The notes: generated by a model not told the origin, from the sequence alone. A stretch of 40,460 nt of DNA from Desulfobacterales bacterium (GCA_022361395.1 JAKSAX010000366.1:1-40460); one strand, 5' to 3'. Positions 26,158 to 35,204 are shown, counted from the stretch's first letter. A program made the numbers and translations.

Positions 26158-26322
26158 GCTCACAGTCGAATTAAAATCGTCCAAAATATGGCTTAGAATT
26201 TTTAATTGTATTTCAAGGCGAGTTGCTGGGAGCATATTCGAAATATGTGACCAGTGACGCAACGAAGAAGACGATTAAAAAGACAAGACATATGGACGGT
26301 TTTATTCTTGACTGGGAGCCTT
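26157..26322. repeat. Long imperfect palindrome (MITE/REP-like element)
   Basis: About 165 bp reads as one long imperfect inverted repeat centred near 26240. Outer arms: GGCTCACAGTC (26157 on) against GACTGGGAGCC (ending 26320); next CGTCCA against TGGACG; then TTTTTAAT against ATTAAAAA; then GTTGC..TGG against CCAG..GCAAC; the centre is CATATTCGAAATATG (26233-26247). It has no open frame worth noting and starts on the stop codon of the TPR gene. Its AT-rich makeup differs from the genes around it. The form is that of a small non-autonomous mobile or dispersed palindromic element, or an RNA that would fold into one long hairpin. Copy number cannot be seen from one window. Confidence 0.65.
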
Positions 26323-26341
26323 AGCTCTGTTGCTCAAACTA

Positions 26342-26368
26342 AAAAAGGCTGCCATTGGCAGCCTTTTT
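26342..26368. terminator. Bidirectional intrinsic terminator
   Basis: AAAAAGGCTGCC and GGCAGCCTTTTT form a perfect stem with an ATT loop; a T-run follows the stem on both strands. It ends the rightward iron operon and could also stop leftward transcription from the response regulator gene. Confidence 0.9.
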
Positions 26369-26393
26369 CAGAAAAGGAAAAAAAGATGAAAAA

Positions 26394-26410
26394 ACTAACC
26401 GTTGGTTAGT
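26394..26410. other. Small palindrome
   Basis: ACTAACC-GTT-GGTTAGT is a perfect 7-bp inverted repeat with a 3-nt spacer, 26 bp past the terminator. It lies in the non-coding stretch 26369-26689, which otherwise holds only the two short palindromes listed next. Function unknown. Confidence 0.4.
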
Positions 26411-26548
26411 GTGAATTTTAAACTGCAAAGACCTTGCCACAACTCTCTGCCTTTCCCTCTTTTTATTATAATCTCCTGAAAATAAACCCGAAATATTTTA
26501 AATGAGCTGATCGGCCGTTACTGGCCCTGCCTGATCCTTAAGAAACCC

Positions 26549-26584
26549 GGATATAAAAGTTCAATATTTTGAACTTTTATATCC
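26549..26584. repeat. Perfect palindrome, copy 1 of a repeated core
   Basis: A perfect 16-bp inverted repeat (GGATATAAAAGTTCAA and its complement) surrounds a TATT loop. It contains the 20-base core GTTCAATATTTTGAACTTTT that recurs at 26638. It lies between convergent genes, downstream of the response regulator, so it may be a 3' processing or protein-binding site. Confidence 0.55.
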
Positions 26585-26637
26585 AGATGAGTGTGAGAAT
26601 CGGAGCAATATCCCTGATTACCAAGGTTTGGGTGAGG

Positions 26638-26660
26638 GTTCAATATTTTGAACTTTTTTT
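26638..26660 (+). repeat. Palindrome, copy 2, with T-run
   Basis: The same 20-base core found at 26559-26578 recurs here and is followed by a run of seven Ts, so read rightward it has the form of a weak intrinsic terminator (6-bp stem). It ends 30 bp before the stop of the leftward response regulator gene. No rightward gene lies directly upstream. Confidence 0.5.
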
Positions 26661-26689
26661 GGGACGATGGCCGGAACACCCTGTTCATG

Positions 26690-28078
26690 CTACTTTCCGG
26701 GTTTCAATTCTTTATCCAGGTTGAATTTCTTCAGTTTCTGGTTGAGTCCGCTCTTTCCAATGCCGAGGATCCCGGCTGCTTTGGTCTGGACGTTCCCGGA
26801 CATTTTCATAGCCCTTTGAATCATTCTTTTCTCCACGGCAGCAAGGGTCTCCGCCAAACCGACCCCCTCCGGAATTCCCTCGAGGTGAAGGGTGTTGGTG
26901 CCGGTGTTCCGAACCTGGGGCGGGAGGTCCGAAGCAGCGATGAGGGGAGTGCTTGACAGGATAACTGCCCGTTCTATGACATTTTCGAGTTCCCGGACAT
27001 TACCCTTCCACTCATAGTCACAGAGTATCTGGGTGGCTTCCTTGTCGATTCCCGTGATTGAGCCTGAAGATTCCGGCCCTGAGGTGTATTTTTCAATAAA
27101 ATGGTTAATCAGGAGCGTAATATCTTCCTGCCTCTCCCTCAGGGGCGGCATGGCCGCCTTAACCACATTCAGGCGGTAGTAGAGGTCTTCCCTGAAATTC
27201 CCCTTGCGTACCTCATCCTCCAATACCTTATTGGTGGCAGCTATTAACCGGAAATCCACCGGGATGGCAGTGGTGCTGCCCACCCGTTCCACGGTTCTTT
27301 CCTGGAGTACCCGAAGTAATTTTACCTGGAGGGGCATGGGCAGTTCTCCTATCTCATCAAGGAAAAGTGTGCCTTTATCTGCCAGCTCAAACCTCCCTTT
27401 TTTCATATTTGCCGCTCCGGTAAACGCCCCTTTTTCATGACCGAACAATTCACTTTCAAGAAGGGATTCGGCAAAGGCGGAGCAATTTACCGCCACAAGG
27501 GGCTGGTCTTTTCTCAGGCTGTTATAATGGATGGATTTGGCCACCAGCTCTTTGCCCGTGCCGCTTTCACCCTCAATGAGAACAGAGGCGTTTGTGGGTG
27601 CCACCTTCTGAATGATTTCATATAATTCCTGCATGGGCTTGCTTTTGCCGATGATATTGTCAAATTGGTACCGGGAACGCATGGCATCGCGTAAAATAGT
27701 ATTTTCCTGAACGATGCGGTACATTGAAATCGCCTTGGCAATATGTGCGATCAGGGCCTCATTTTCAAAGGGTTTGAGTATAAAAGTATAGGCGCCTTTG
27801 TGCATGGCCTCCACAGCTTTTTCCACGCTGCCGAATGCCGTCATGATGATAACAGGCAGATCCGGCTTTAGTTCCTTTATCCGCTCCAGGAGATCTATGC
27901 CTGACATCCCCGGCATCTTGACATCACTGAGAACCAGGTCAATGAACTGGGTATTGAGAATGTCAAGGGCCTCCATCCCGCTTGAGGCGGTAAATGGCCT
28001 GTATCCCTCTTCTGCGAGCACCTCGCCGATGATCATGGGGTAATGCTTCTCATCATCGACAATCAATATGTTTTCCAT
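26690..28078 (-). CDS. NtrC-family sigma-54 response regulator (PilR/AtoC-like)
   Basis: The 462-residue protein has a receiver domain with phosphoacceptor Asp52 (LVLSDVKMPG), Thr80 and Lys102; an AAA+ domain with Walker A GESGTGKE (170-177), GAFTGA (217-222), Walker B FLDE (239-242) and intact sensor segment IAATN; and a Fis-type helix-turn-helix near the end (SGNVQTKAAGILGIGKSGLNQ). It activates sigma-54 promoters after phosphorylation. The cognate kinase is encoded 14 bp upstream. Divergence from pilM suggests a PilS/PilR-like role, but the atypical kinase and the absence of pilA keep this open. Confidence 0.93.
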   Translation of the reverse strand: MENILIVDDEKHYPMIIGEVLAEEGYRPFTASSGMEALDILNTQFIDLVLSDVKMPGMSGIDLLERIKELKPDLPVIIMTAFGSVEKAVEAMHKGAYTFILKPFENEALIAHIAKAISMYRIVQENTILRDAMRSRYQFDNIIGKSKPMQELYEIIQKVAPTNASVLIEGESGTGKELVAKSIHYNSLRKDQPLVAVNCSAFAESLLESELFGHEKGAFTGAANMKKGRFELADKGTLFLDEIGELPMPLQVKLLRVLQERTVERVGSTTAIPVDFRLIAATNKVLEDEVRKGNFREDLYYRLNVVKAAMPPLRERQEDITLLINHFIEKYTSGPESSGSITGIDKEATQILCDYEWKGNVRELENVIERAVILSSTPLIAASDLPPQVRNTGTNTLHLEGIPEGVGLAETLAAVEKRMIQRAMKMSGNVQTKAAGILGIGKSGLNQKLKKFNLDKELKPGK

Positions 28079-28092
28079 CTATGTATTACTCC

Positions 28093-29532
28093 TTAAGTAT
28101 CGGACTCTTCTGCGAGAAGGGTGATTTCCACCTTTGTTCCGTTAGGTGTTGCATTGGATATCTGCAGGCTCCCCTGGTGAGCCTCAATAATATTCTTTAC
28201 TATTCCCAGTCCCAATCCGGTGCCGGTTTCCTTGGTGGTGAAAAAGGGTGTCCAGATTTTTTTCAAAACCTCCTGGTCTATGCCTTCCCCGGTGTCAGTG
28301 AAACTGATATGAACCATGCCTGAATCATGCCAGGTGGCAATGGTGATTGTGCCTTTTTCCTCCATTGCCTGGAATGCATTGAGGAATATATTTAAAAAGG
28401 CCTGGTACAGCATGGCCGGGTCGGCCAGGATTTCAGGCAAGTTGTTTTGGAAATCCTTTACGATCCTGACATTCTCATCCTCAATCTGAGGGGCCAGAAA
28501 TACCAGGTTCTTTTCAATAACATCCTCAATTGCACAGGGCCTTACATCGGCTGTTTTCGGTTTTGCAAAATCAAGAAAATCCTTGATGATGCGATCCAGG
28601 CGGGTGGATTCTTCCACAATGATTTCAGGGATATTGGAACTTGGATCAAGTCTGGCCATCTTTTTTTTCATCAGCTGGGCGCTGCTTTTGATTATGCCCA
28701 GGGGGTTCCTGATTTCATGGGAAACCCCGGCGGTCATCTCTCCGATGGCTGACAGGTGTTCTGTGCGCCGCAGTTTCTCTTCAAGTTTCAAACGCTCTTC
28801 AGCGCGGCGCTCTATGATCCGTTCCCCGTATTTGACCACAAACCGGAGCACGGTAAAAAGGATGGCCATGATACTGGCGCAGCTGGCAACAATCAGGCCC
28901 TGGAGTTTAAATACCTGCTGGTAGTCATCTGACACATCCCGGATAATCTCAATGACGCCGATCACCATTTTATCCTTGGCCCGGGAGAGCCGTACTTCCT
29001 GAATCAGGGGGGCGAAAGTGACGATTTTAGTCTCCTTGGGAAACCAGAACATCAGTTCCAGGAAACTGCCCTTTTGGATAAGTTTGGATGTGGCCTCATT
29101 CTGCATTGCCTTTTCATAGTGGACGCCCCCCGCGTCCTCCATGCCGATGCGGGACTTGTCAAAGCTGTAGCCGATAATATTGTCGGTTCCGTAAATATTG
29201 ACCATCTCCACATGGAAGCTGTGAAGGGTGGATTTGACAACGGCATCCAACAGCTGATGCTGGTTTTTTTCCCTCAATTTGATCTCCCCGTGTTTAAATA
29301 CAACCGGGGCCACAAATCTTAAGAAAATCTGGTGGTTGAGGTTCTCAACCAGGAGGCGGTTGTACTCTTTACTCTTTTCAAGGAGAATATTCCTGACCCA
29401 GTGGGCATTTAAGGCTGCAATTACAATGGTTGCCGTGAGCATAACAATGAGGCTGGAAACAGTAAATGCTTTTACCAGTACAAAGGGACGGGTGCCTGAA
29501 TTGGCTTGGTTTTTTTGGGGTAATTTTTTCAC
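28093..29532 (-). CDS. Sensor histidine kinase (NtrB/PilS/ZraS-like)
   Basis: The 479-residue protein has membrane helix 1 (about 20-42), a periplasmic domain of about 165 residues, helix 2 (about 211-234), a short coiled linker, the HisKA box with His272 (AGVSHEIRNPLG) and an HATPase domain (N box NIFLNAFQAM, G1 DTGEGI, G2 GTGLGLGI). It would phosphorylate the regulator encoded 14 bp downstream. The start is GTG 29532; no clear ribosome site is visible and no better start keeps helix 1. A promoter candidate lies at 29662-29690. The periplasmic domain resembles the sensing part of ZraS/AtoS-like kinases, with no recognisable ligand motif. Confidence 0.92.
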   Translation of the reverse strand: MKKLPQKNQANSGTRPFVLVKAFTVSSLIVMLTATIVIAALNAHWVRNILLEKSKEYNRLLVENLNHQIFLRFVAPVVFKHGEIKLREKNQHQLLDAVVKSTLHSFHVEMVNIYGTDNIIGYSFDKSRIGMEDAGGVHYEKAMQNEATSKLIQKGSFLELMFWFPKETKIVTFAPLIQEVRLSRAKDKMVIGVIEIIRDVSDDYQQVFKLQGLIVASCASIMAILFTVLRFVVKYGERIIERRAEERLKLEEKLRRTEHLSAIGEMTAGVSHEIRNPLGIIKSSAQLMKKKMARLDPSSNIPEIIVEESTRLDRIIKDFLDFAKPKTADVRPCAIEDVIEKNLVFLAPQIEDENVRIVKDFQNNLPEILADPAMLYQAFLNIFLNAFQAMEEKGTITIATWHDSGMVHISFTDTGEGIDQEVLKKIWTPFFTTKETGTGLGLGIVKNIIEAHQGSLQISNATPNGTKVEITLLAEESDT

Positions 29533-29581
29533 AATAGTGTAGATTTTAGGAAAAAGTTTTCATATTTTTTTTGTTTTTGGT

Positions 29582-29611
29582 TTGACAAATCACTTTTTAA
29601 TTTGCTATTCC
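29582..29611 (+). promoter_or_regulatory. Weak sigma-70 promoter candidate for the pil operon
   Basis: TTGACA (29582-29587) with TATTCC (29606-29611) after 18 bp, about 140 bp upstream of pilM. The -10 is poor. No sigma-54 -24/-12 element was found in this 221-bp gap. Confidence 0.3.
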
Positions 29612-29661
29612 ATCCTTATAAAAGAACGATTATACTTGACTTTGCGCACATATCGTATCAA

Positions 29662-29690
29662 ATTATAGTAATATTAGTACGACATAGCAA
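29662..29690 (-). promoter_or_regulatory. Sigma-70 promoter candidate for the kinase/regulator genes
   Basis: On the minus strand TTGCTA (29690-29685) is followed after 17 bp by a perfect TATAAT (29667-29662). It would give a leader of about 120 nt before the kinase GTG. Confidence 0.5.
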
Positions 29691-29753
29691 TACAAATATA
29701 CACGTATAACTCGTTTCGACCCCTTGCGACAGCCGGTTTAAGGAAATAATGGT

Positions 29754-30812
29754 ATGGTTTTTGGGAATAAGAATCATCTTGTTGGTCTAGACATTGGATC
29801 CGCCTTTGTGAAAGTGGCTGAACTCAAGATGTCCAAAAAGGGAAATTCCCTTGAAAAATTCGGTGTGGCCCAGGTTGCGGAAGGTGTTGTTTCAGAAGGC
29901 CGGATTATGGACATGGAGGGGCTTGCCGAGACCATTCGCAACCTGTTCAAATCCCAGAAAATTAAGGAAAAAAAAGTTGCCATTTCCACAGGCGGCCATT
30001 CTGTGGTCATCAAGACCATCAGTACGGCAAAAGTGCCTGAAAAAGAGCTGCACAAGACCATCCGGTCCGAAGCTGAGCAGTATATCCCCTATGATATAGA
30101 TGATGTCAATATTGACTATCAGGTTTTAGGGGAGAGCGAATTTTCGCCTGACCAAATGAATGTGCTCCTTGTTGCCGTGAAACAGGACCTGGTGGCGGAA
30201 TATATTGAATTGATACGCATGGCCGGCCTGACTCCCAGTATTATTGACGTGGATACCTTTGCCCTGCAGAATCTCTACGAGACCCTGCCTGAAAATGATC
30301 CTGAACAGGTTACCCTGCTCCTTGATGTGGGCGCATCAAAAACCTCCATGAATATCCTTAAAGAGAACAACTCACTGATGATGCGGGACATGATGTCGGG
30401 GTTTAACCAGATCCATGAGGCTGTCAGCGAGAGATATGAAATTGACCTGGAAGCTGCCGGGGATATTATTCTCGGTAGAAAGGCCCCCCCTGATGATCCC
30501 GGGGCCCTCGTTGAAATCCAGCAGGCGATTTCCAATGCCTGGTGCGCTGAAATCTGTGAGGTCGTTCATACCTTTGAGTCGAATGCCAATGATATGAAAC
30601 TCAACAAGGTAGTCGTAAGCGGGGGCGGCGGTTTTATTGAAGGATTTGCAAAAAGCCTGGCATCCGAACTGGCAGTGCCGATTGCCGGCATCAATTCTTT
30701 CGAAGGCCTGATTGTCGATCCGAAACGGTTTCCGGACGAGATGCTGGAAAAGGCGAAACTTCAGTCTCCCATTGCCCTGGGACTTGCAATGAGACGGGTG
30801 AATGACAAATGA
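29754..30812 (+). CDS. pilM: Type IV pilus assembly ATPase-fold protein PilM
   Basis: The 352-residue protein is an actin-like PilM: LVGLDIGSAFVKVAEL (phosphate 1 motif), SEAEQYIPYDIDDVNIDYQVL (the typical PilM segment), LLLDVGASKTSMNIL (phosphate 2) and VVSGGGGFIEGF (adenosine motif). PilM is cytoplasmic, binds the N-terminus of PilN and builds the inner-membrane alignment complex. AAGGAAAT precedes ATG 29754. The stop overlaps the pilN start by 4 bp. It heads a complete pilMNOPQ set. Confidence 0.96.
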   Translation: MVFGNKNHLVGLDIGSAFVKVAELKMSKKGNSLEKFGVAQVAEGVVSEGRIMDMEGLAETIRNLFKSQKIKEKKVAISTGGHSVVIKTISTAKVPEKELHKTIRSEAEQYIPYDIDDVNIDYQVLGESEFSPDQMNVLLVAVKQDLVAEYIELIRMAGLTPSIIDVDTFALQNLYETLPENDPEQVTLLLDVGASKTSMNILKENNSLMMRDMMSGFNQIHEAVSERYEIDLEAAGDIILGRKAPPDDPGALVEIQQAISNAWCAEICEVVHTFESNANDMKLNKVVVSGGGGFIEGFAKSLASELAVPIAGINSFEGLIVDPKRFPDEMLEKAKLQSPIALGLAMRRVNDK

Positions 30813-31387
30813 TACGCATTAATTTACTGCCGTTCAGGCTGGCCCGTAAAAAAGAGAATATCCGGCGGCAGTTGTCTGTTTTCCTGCTCTCAATCGTATT
30901 GGTCCTCACCTCATTGACCTGGTACAGCATCGGGGTGGACCGGAAAATAGCCAGAACAAAGAGCCAGACCGAGTCCGTGAAAAGACAGATTGCCCTTTAT
31001 AAACAAAAGGCGGACCGGGTGACTGAGATCAAGAAAATGCTTAAGATCCTTAATGAGAAATTGGAAATCGTTGCCTCCCTTCAGACCCGGAAAGATGAGC
31101 AGCAGATTCTTTTGGAGGAGATGGCTGACCGCATTGTCCCGGAGAGGATGTGGCTTGAGAGTTTAAAGGCTGATGCCACGCAGGTGACTGTCAAGGGCGT
31201 TGCCTTTGATAATCCGACCATTGCTGATTTCATGCGGAATCTTGAGAAATCGCCGTTGTTTACCAGCGTTGATTTAAAACGTTCCAAGATAAAAAGTTTT
31301 GAGGGAGATGTCGATTTAAAGGCCTTTGAACTGGTTTGTGCCAAAAAACACCTGTCACCTGATTCACCCAAAAAGGGTAAGAAATAA
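30809..31387 (+). CDS. pilN: Type IV pilus assembly protein PilN
   Basis: The 192-residue protein begins MIRINLLPFR, the conserved N-terminal peptide that docks into PilM, followed by a membrane helix (about 24-44), a coiled coil (about 50-105) and a small ferredoxin-like periplasmic domain. Overlap with pilM (ATGA) and with the next gene (1 bp) shows tight coupling. It pairs with PilO in the alignment complex. Confidence 0.95.
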   Translation: MIRINLLPFRLARKKENIRRQLSVFLLSIVLVLTSLTWYSIGVDRKIARTKSQTESVKRQIALYKQKADRVTEIKKMLKILNEKLEIVASLQTRKDEQQILLEEMADRIVPERMWLESLKADATQVTVKGVAFDNPTIADFMRNLEKSPLFTSVDLKRSKIKSFEGDVDLKAFELVCAKKHLSPDSPKKGKK

Positions 31388-32028
31388 TGGCTGGAATAGA
31401 CAATATCCGTGATCAGTTAAAGGTGAAAACAGATGCCCTGTTTATCAGGATCGGCAAACTGACCAAAGTTCAGCGGCTCCTTATCTGCCTGGTGACCTTT
31501 TCCCTGATCGGGGGGGGATATTATTATTTTATTTTTGCCCCCAAGCATGAAGCCCTTAAATCAGCCATAGCAGAGTTGAAAACCCAGGAAAACAAGTTGA
31601 GTTCGTTTAAAATCAAGGCAAGATCCCTGGCAAAATTTGAAAAGCAGATAGAAGAGGCCAGGGAGAAATTCAACATTGCGATGAAAGCCCTGCCGGATAA
31701 AAAAGAGTTGCCCTCATTATTGACCGGGGTATCCAAGGCCGGAAGCAACGCCGGGCTTGAATTTCTGCTCTTCCAGCCTGATCCCGTTGTCAATAAGGAG
31801 TTTTATAAAGAGATTCCCCTGTCCATGACGGTGAAGGGAAATTATCATCAGGTGGCAGATTTCTTCTTCCAGGTGGCCGGACTGAACCGGATTGTAAATA
31901 TTCAGAATGTGTCTATTGCAACTGATGCCAAAAATAAAGGACTCCTTACCATGAAATGCTCTGCTGTCACCTATATGTTTGCAGAAAAGGCTGAGGAGAA
32001 ATCCAAAGGCAAAAAAAAGAAGAAATAG
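31387..32028 (+). CDS. pilO: Type IV pilus assembly protein PilO
   Basis: The 213-residue protein has an N-terminal membrane helix (about 26-46), a coiled coil (about 55-105) and a C-terminal ferredoxin-like domain with the family pattern YKEIPLSMTVKGNYHQVADFFFQVAGLNRIVNI split across residues about 140-172. It ends in a lysine-rich tail (KSKGKKKKK). It sits in frame order between pilN and pilP and would form the PilN-PilO dimer. Confidence 0.94.
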   Translation: MAGIDNIRDQLKVKTDALFIRIGKLTKVQRLLICLVTFSLIGGGYYYFIFAPKHEALKSAIAELKTQENKLSSFKIKARSLAKFEKQIEEAREKFNIAMKALPDKKELPSLLTGVSKAGSNAGLEFLLFQPDPVVNKEFYKEIPLSMTVKGNYHQVADFFFQVAGLNRIVNIQNVSIATDAKNKGLLTMKCSAVTYMFAEKAEEKSKGKKKKK

Positions 32029-32046
32029 GGGTGATTGGCCAGGAAT

Positions 32047-32790
32047 ATGACAAAGTTAATTAAAATAGTTTGTTTTTTCGGATTCGGCTTGATCTTTTTA
32101 TGTCTGATTTCCTGTGAAAAAAAACAGGAAATCAAACAGGCGGACCCGCCGGCAAAAGTGATTTCCAAAACAATTGTCATGCCGCCGCCCGGAAAAAAAA
32201 CACCGGATATACCTGAAACCGATACAATTGTTGAGGTTAAAGAGGTCCGGGATATCAAGGAGATGGTAACACCACCTGAACCCCTTCCCCCTGGTGACCC
32301 AGCGGCTCCTGCGGACAGGGAAAAAACGGCGCCTCCTGTTGAGGAGGCGCTTGTAAAGCGTGAAAAGGCCTTGGCCAAAGCTGCTGAAGATATGGTGAAC
32401 GAGGCAAACAGGGTAAGAAAGTATGACTCCAAGGGCCGGGTGGACCCTTTTATCCCCTTGCTGACCGAAAAACAGGAGACAGCTGAGGATGGAGAGTCAA
32501 ACAGGGATAAACCAAAACGTATACTGACCCCTTTGGAAAAAATGAGTTTGAGTCAGATCAAGCTGGTGGCTGTCGTACAGATGAAGGGGAGGGCGCTTGC
32601 CATGGTTGAAGAGGCCAGCGGCAAAGGCTATGAGGTGAGACTGGGAACGTATATGGGGCAAAACGGGGGGCAGGTGTCTGCCATTCATGCAGAGAGTATT
32701 GTGGTTAAGGAATACTTCACGGATTTCAAGGGAAAACGCAGGGAGCGGTTTCAGGAGATCAAATTTCATAATAACGAGGGTGGTGACTAA
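32047..32790 (+). CDS. pilP: Type IV pilus lipoprotein PilP
   Basis: The 247-residue protein has a lipoprotein signal ending in LISC (Cys23), a proline-rich linker (about 45-110), a short helical insert and the C-terminal PilP domain (RVDPFIPLL, then LTPLEKMSLSQIKLVAVVQM and RLGTYMGQNGGQVSAI). It is longer than most PilP proteins because of the linker. I chose ATG 32047 (AGGA 4 nt upstream), which opens a good signal peptide; the frame could open at TTG 32035. PilP links PilNO to the secretin encoded 1 bp downstream. Confidence 0.92.
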   Translation: MTKLIKIVCFFGFGLIFLCLISCEKKQEIKQADPPAKVISKTIVMPPPGKKTPDIPETDTIVEVKEVRDIKEMVTPPEPLPPGDPAAPADREKTAPPVEEALVKREKALAKAAEDMVNEANRVRKYDSKGRVDPFIPLLTEKQETAEDGESNRDKPKRILTPLEKMSLSQIKLVAVVQMKGRALAMVEEASGKGYEVRLGTYMGQNGGQVSAIHAESIVVKEYFTDFKGKRRERFQEIKFHNNEGGD

Positions 32791-32791
32791 A

Positions 32792-35152
32792 ATGGGGTAT
32801 TACCAGGCTGCGTTTAAACAATATAAGACCGTTGTGACCGGTGTTTTACTGGTCGTTTTCCTGGCAGCAGGATGTGCAACCCATAAATCTGAAAATTTGA
32901 CTCAGGATGAAACCGGGCAGGCTGATGTTCAGGCCGGCGCAATGGCTTCGGATACAGCGTTAAGACAGATTCAGGGGATTTTCGTGGAAACGGATGAAAA
33001 CCGGCTTGAGGTTTGGATCCAGGGGTCTGAAAAATTGGAGTACACCTCCATTAAACAGCCCTTTCCCTTTGCTGTTTCCGTATACCTGCCGGACACGGTT
33101 TTCACGGAAGGTGCCGTACCGGCCCCGGTATCAGACAGCCGCATTTCAGGGGTGAAGACCGGTTATGCAGACAAGGAGAAAACCACTGCAAAAGTAGAAA
33201 TTCTGCTCAACCGGGATTTGCCTTACCAGGTCAGGGAGGAGGGAAGCCGCTTGGGTATTATTCTCCGGGGAGAGCCTGCATCGGCAGATAAAACAGCGGA
33301 TAAGGGGATCTCTCCTGTTCTGTCTGATACCGGAGGGACAGAAGTCAAAGAGGCCGGCGGGGATGAGAATATCCAGACCGGCATTCCTAAAATCTCCGGT
33401 GAAACCGCTGAAATGACCCATATCGAGTTTGATACACAGCCTTCGGGGCATTCGGATATCCGTATCCGGACAACCCGTCCGGTCCGTTATGAAACCCGGC
33501 AGATCAGTGCAGATCAACTGGTTCTGATATTGTACAATACAAAGATCCCGGAACATCATCAGCGGCCCCTGCTGACCCGGTATTTTAATTCGGCGGTGGA
33601 ACAGGTGAACCCTGAACCCGTTTCCGGAATGTCCCGGGATTCCAGGATAGACATCCGGATCAGGGAGCAGGTTCCGTTCAGGGTAGTGCAGAACAACTCC
33701 GGCATTCAGATGGCATTTGAGCCCTCCTCAGTGGTTCCTCCCAGGTTTGACAAGGCAAAAAAAGAGCTGATCTCAGGAACAGGGCAGACAGAAATGACAA
33801 AGGGACAGCCGTCTGCTGAACCCAGGGGACTGGTTCCCGTTCAGAACCAGGAAGCATTTTCATCGCCTGCTCCGGTGTCCGGCCGGCCGGAAGGTCCGGG
33901 AAACCAGGTATCCGGGTTTACAGGAGAAAAAATCAAACTGGATTTTTTTGAGACGGATATCAAAAATGTATTCAGGATTCTAAGAAGCGTCAGCGGGCTG
34001 AATTTCGCCATTGACGGTGATGTCCAGGGAAAGGTGACATTAAGCCTGCAGGAGCCTTTACCCTGGGACCAGGTCCTTGACCTTGTCCTTAAAATGAACA
34101 GCCTCGGCAAGACGATGGAGGGTAATGTGGTCCGCATCGCCACTGCCGAAACTTTGAAAAAAGAAGAGCAGATGATCCAGGACGCCATTGCGGCCCGGAA
34201 AAAAGCCGAGGAGCAAAAGGTGGCTTTGGAGCCGCTGGTTACTGAATATATCCCCATCAATTACTCGGATGCCACAGCAGATATTCAGCCCCACGTTACC
34301 CAGATTCTAACCCCGGACAGGGGACGGGTCTCTGTGGACACGAGAACGAATATGCTGATTATTACCGATACCCAGGCCAAGATCGACCAGGCCCATGATC
34401 TGATATACCGCCTGGACACGGTGACCCCCCAGATTATGATTGAGGCAAGGGTGGTTGAAGTAACCAAAGAGTTTTCCAGGAGCATTGGCCTGGACTGGAA
34501 CCTGTCCAATGACGCATCTGTTACATCCGGATTTGTGGATGATTACAATGTGTCGGTAAATGGTGCAACAGTGGGACTCTCCGGGGATTTTTCGTTTTTC
34601 AGGCTGTTCGGTTCATCAGTAACCGCCCTGAACGCCCAATTGGAGGCATCCGAGCAGATGGGAGATGTCAGGATCATCTCCTCCCCGAGGATTCTGACAC
34701 TGGACAATAAAAAAGCCATGATCAAGCAGGGCCAGGAGTTTGCCTACCTGGAGAGAGACGATTCCGGCGGATCTTCCGTGGAATTCAAGGAAATTGATCT
34801 GCTGCTTGAGGTAACCCCCCATGTGACGCCGGATAAACGGATCTCCATGACCGTGCACCTGACCAAAAACGATGTGGCCAGCGTGACGGCTGACGGTGTG
34901 CCCACTTTGGCCACCAATGAGGCTCAAACCGAGCTTCTGGTAAACAATAACGATACGGTTGTTATCGGCGGGGTGGTTAAAACCACCCAGAGTGCGGATA
35001 ATGACGGTATACCGTTTCTCACCGGGATTCCCATACTGGGATACCTGTTTGCCACAAAGGCAGAGGTGGATAACAGAAGTGAACTGCTGATCTTTTTAAC
35101 CCCGTCTATTGTCCAGCTTGAACAAAAGAAGTTCGGGGACACCGCGAATTAA
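32792..35152 (+). CDS. pilQ: Type IV pilus secretin PilQ
   Basis: The 786-residue protein has an N-terminal hydrophobic segment ending in a lipobox-like LAAGC (Cys28), two AMIN domains (about 55-155 and 215-315), a glycine/serine/proline-rich spacer, an STN-type domain (about 385-455, LDFFETDIKNVFRILRSV), a NolW-like domain (about 485-560) and the secretin beta-barrel (about 590-780; VTPHVTPDKRISMTVHLTKN; VVIGGVVKTT; PILGYLF). It forms the outer-membrane pilus pore. A lipobox is not universal for PilQ, since many rely on a separate pilotin; a TPR lipoprotein lies convergent at 35205. ATG 32792 is preferred to the open frame beginning at 32687 inside pilP. Confidence 0.95.
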   Translation: MGYYQAAFKQYKTVVTGVLLVVFLAAGCATHKSENLTQDETGQADVQAGAMASDTALRQIQGIFVETDENRLEVWIQGSEKLEYTSIKQPFPFAVSVYLPDTVFTEGAVPAPVSDSRISGVKTGYADKEKTTAKVEILLNRDLPYQVREEGSRLGIILRGEPASADKTADKGISPVLSDTGGTEVKEAGGDENIQTGIPKISGETAEMTHIEFDTQPSGHSDIRIRTTRPVRYETRQISADQLVLILYNTKIPEHHQRPLLTRYFNSAVEQVNPEPVSGMSRDSRIDIRIREQVPFRVVQNNSGIQMAFEPSSVVPPRFDKAKKELISGTGQTEMTKGQPSAEPRGLVPVQNQEAFSSPAPVSGRPEGPGNQVSGFTGEKIKLDFFETDIKNVFRILRSVSGLNFAIDGDVQGKVTLSLQEPLPWDQVLDLVLKMNSLGKTMEGNVVRIATAETLKKEEQMIQDAIAARKKAEEQKVALEPLVTEYIPINYSDATADIQPHVTQILTPDRGRVSVDTRTNMLIITDTQAKIDQAHDLIYRLDTVTPQIMIEARVVEVTKEFSRSIGLDWNLSNDASVTSGFVDDYNVSVNGATVGLSGDFSFFRLFGSSVTALNAQLEASEQMGDVRIISSPRILTLDNKKAMIKQGQEFAYLERDDSGGSSVEFKEIDLLLEVTPHVTPDKRISMTVHLTKNDVASVTADGVPTLATNEAQTELLVNNNDTVVIGGVVKTTQSADNDGIPFLTGIPILGYLFATKAEVDNRSELLIFLTPSIVQLEQKKFGDTAN

Positions 35153-35160
35153 ATTTCACT

Positions 35161-35185
35161 CCGGAAAAGCCTGTGGTTTTTCCGG
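35161..35185. terminator. Stem-loop between convergent pilQ and TPR genes
   Basis: CCGGAAAA pairs with TTTTCCGG around an 8-9 nt loop, in the 52-bp gap between convergent stops. A-rich and T-rich stem bases and a nearby ATTTTT tract suggest a shared, moderate terminator. Confidence 0.55.
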
Positions 35186-35204
35186 GGGTAATTTTTCCTT
35201 TTAT

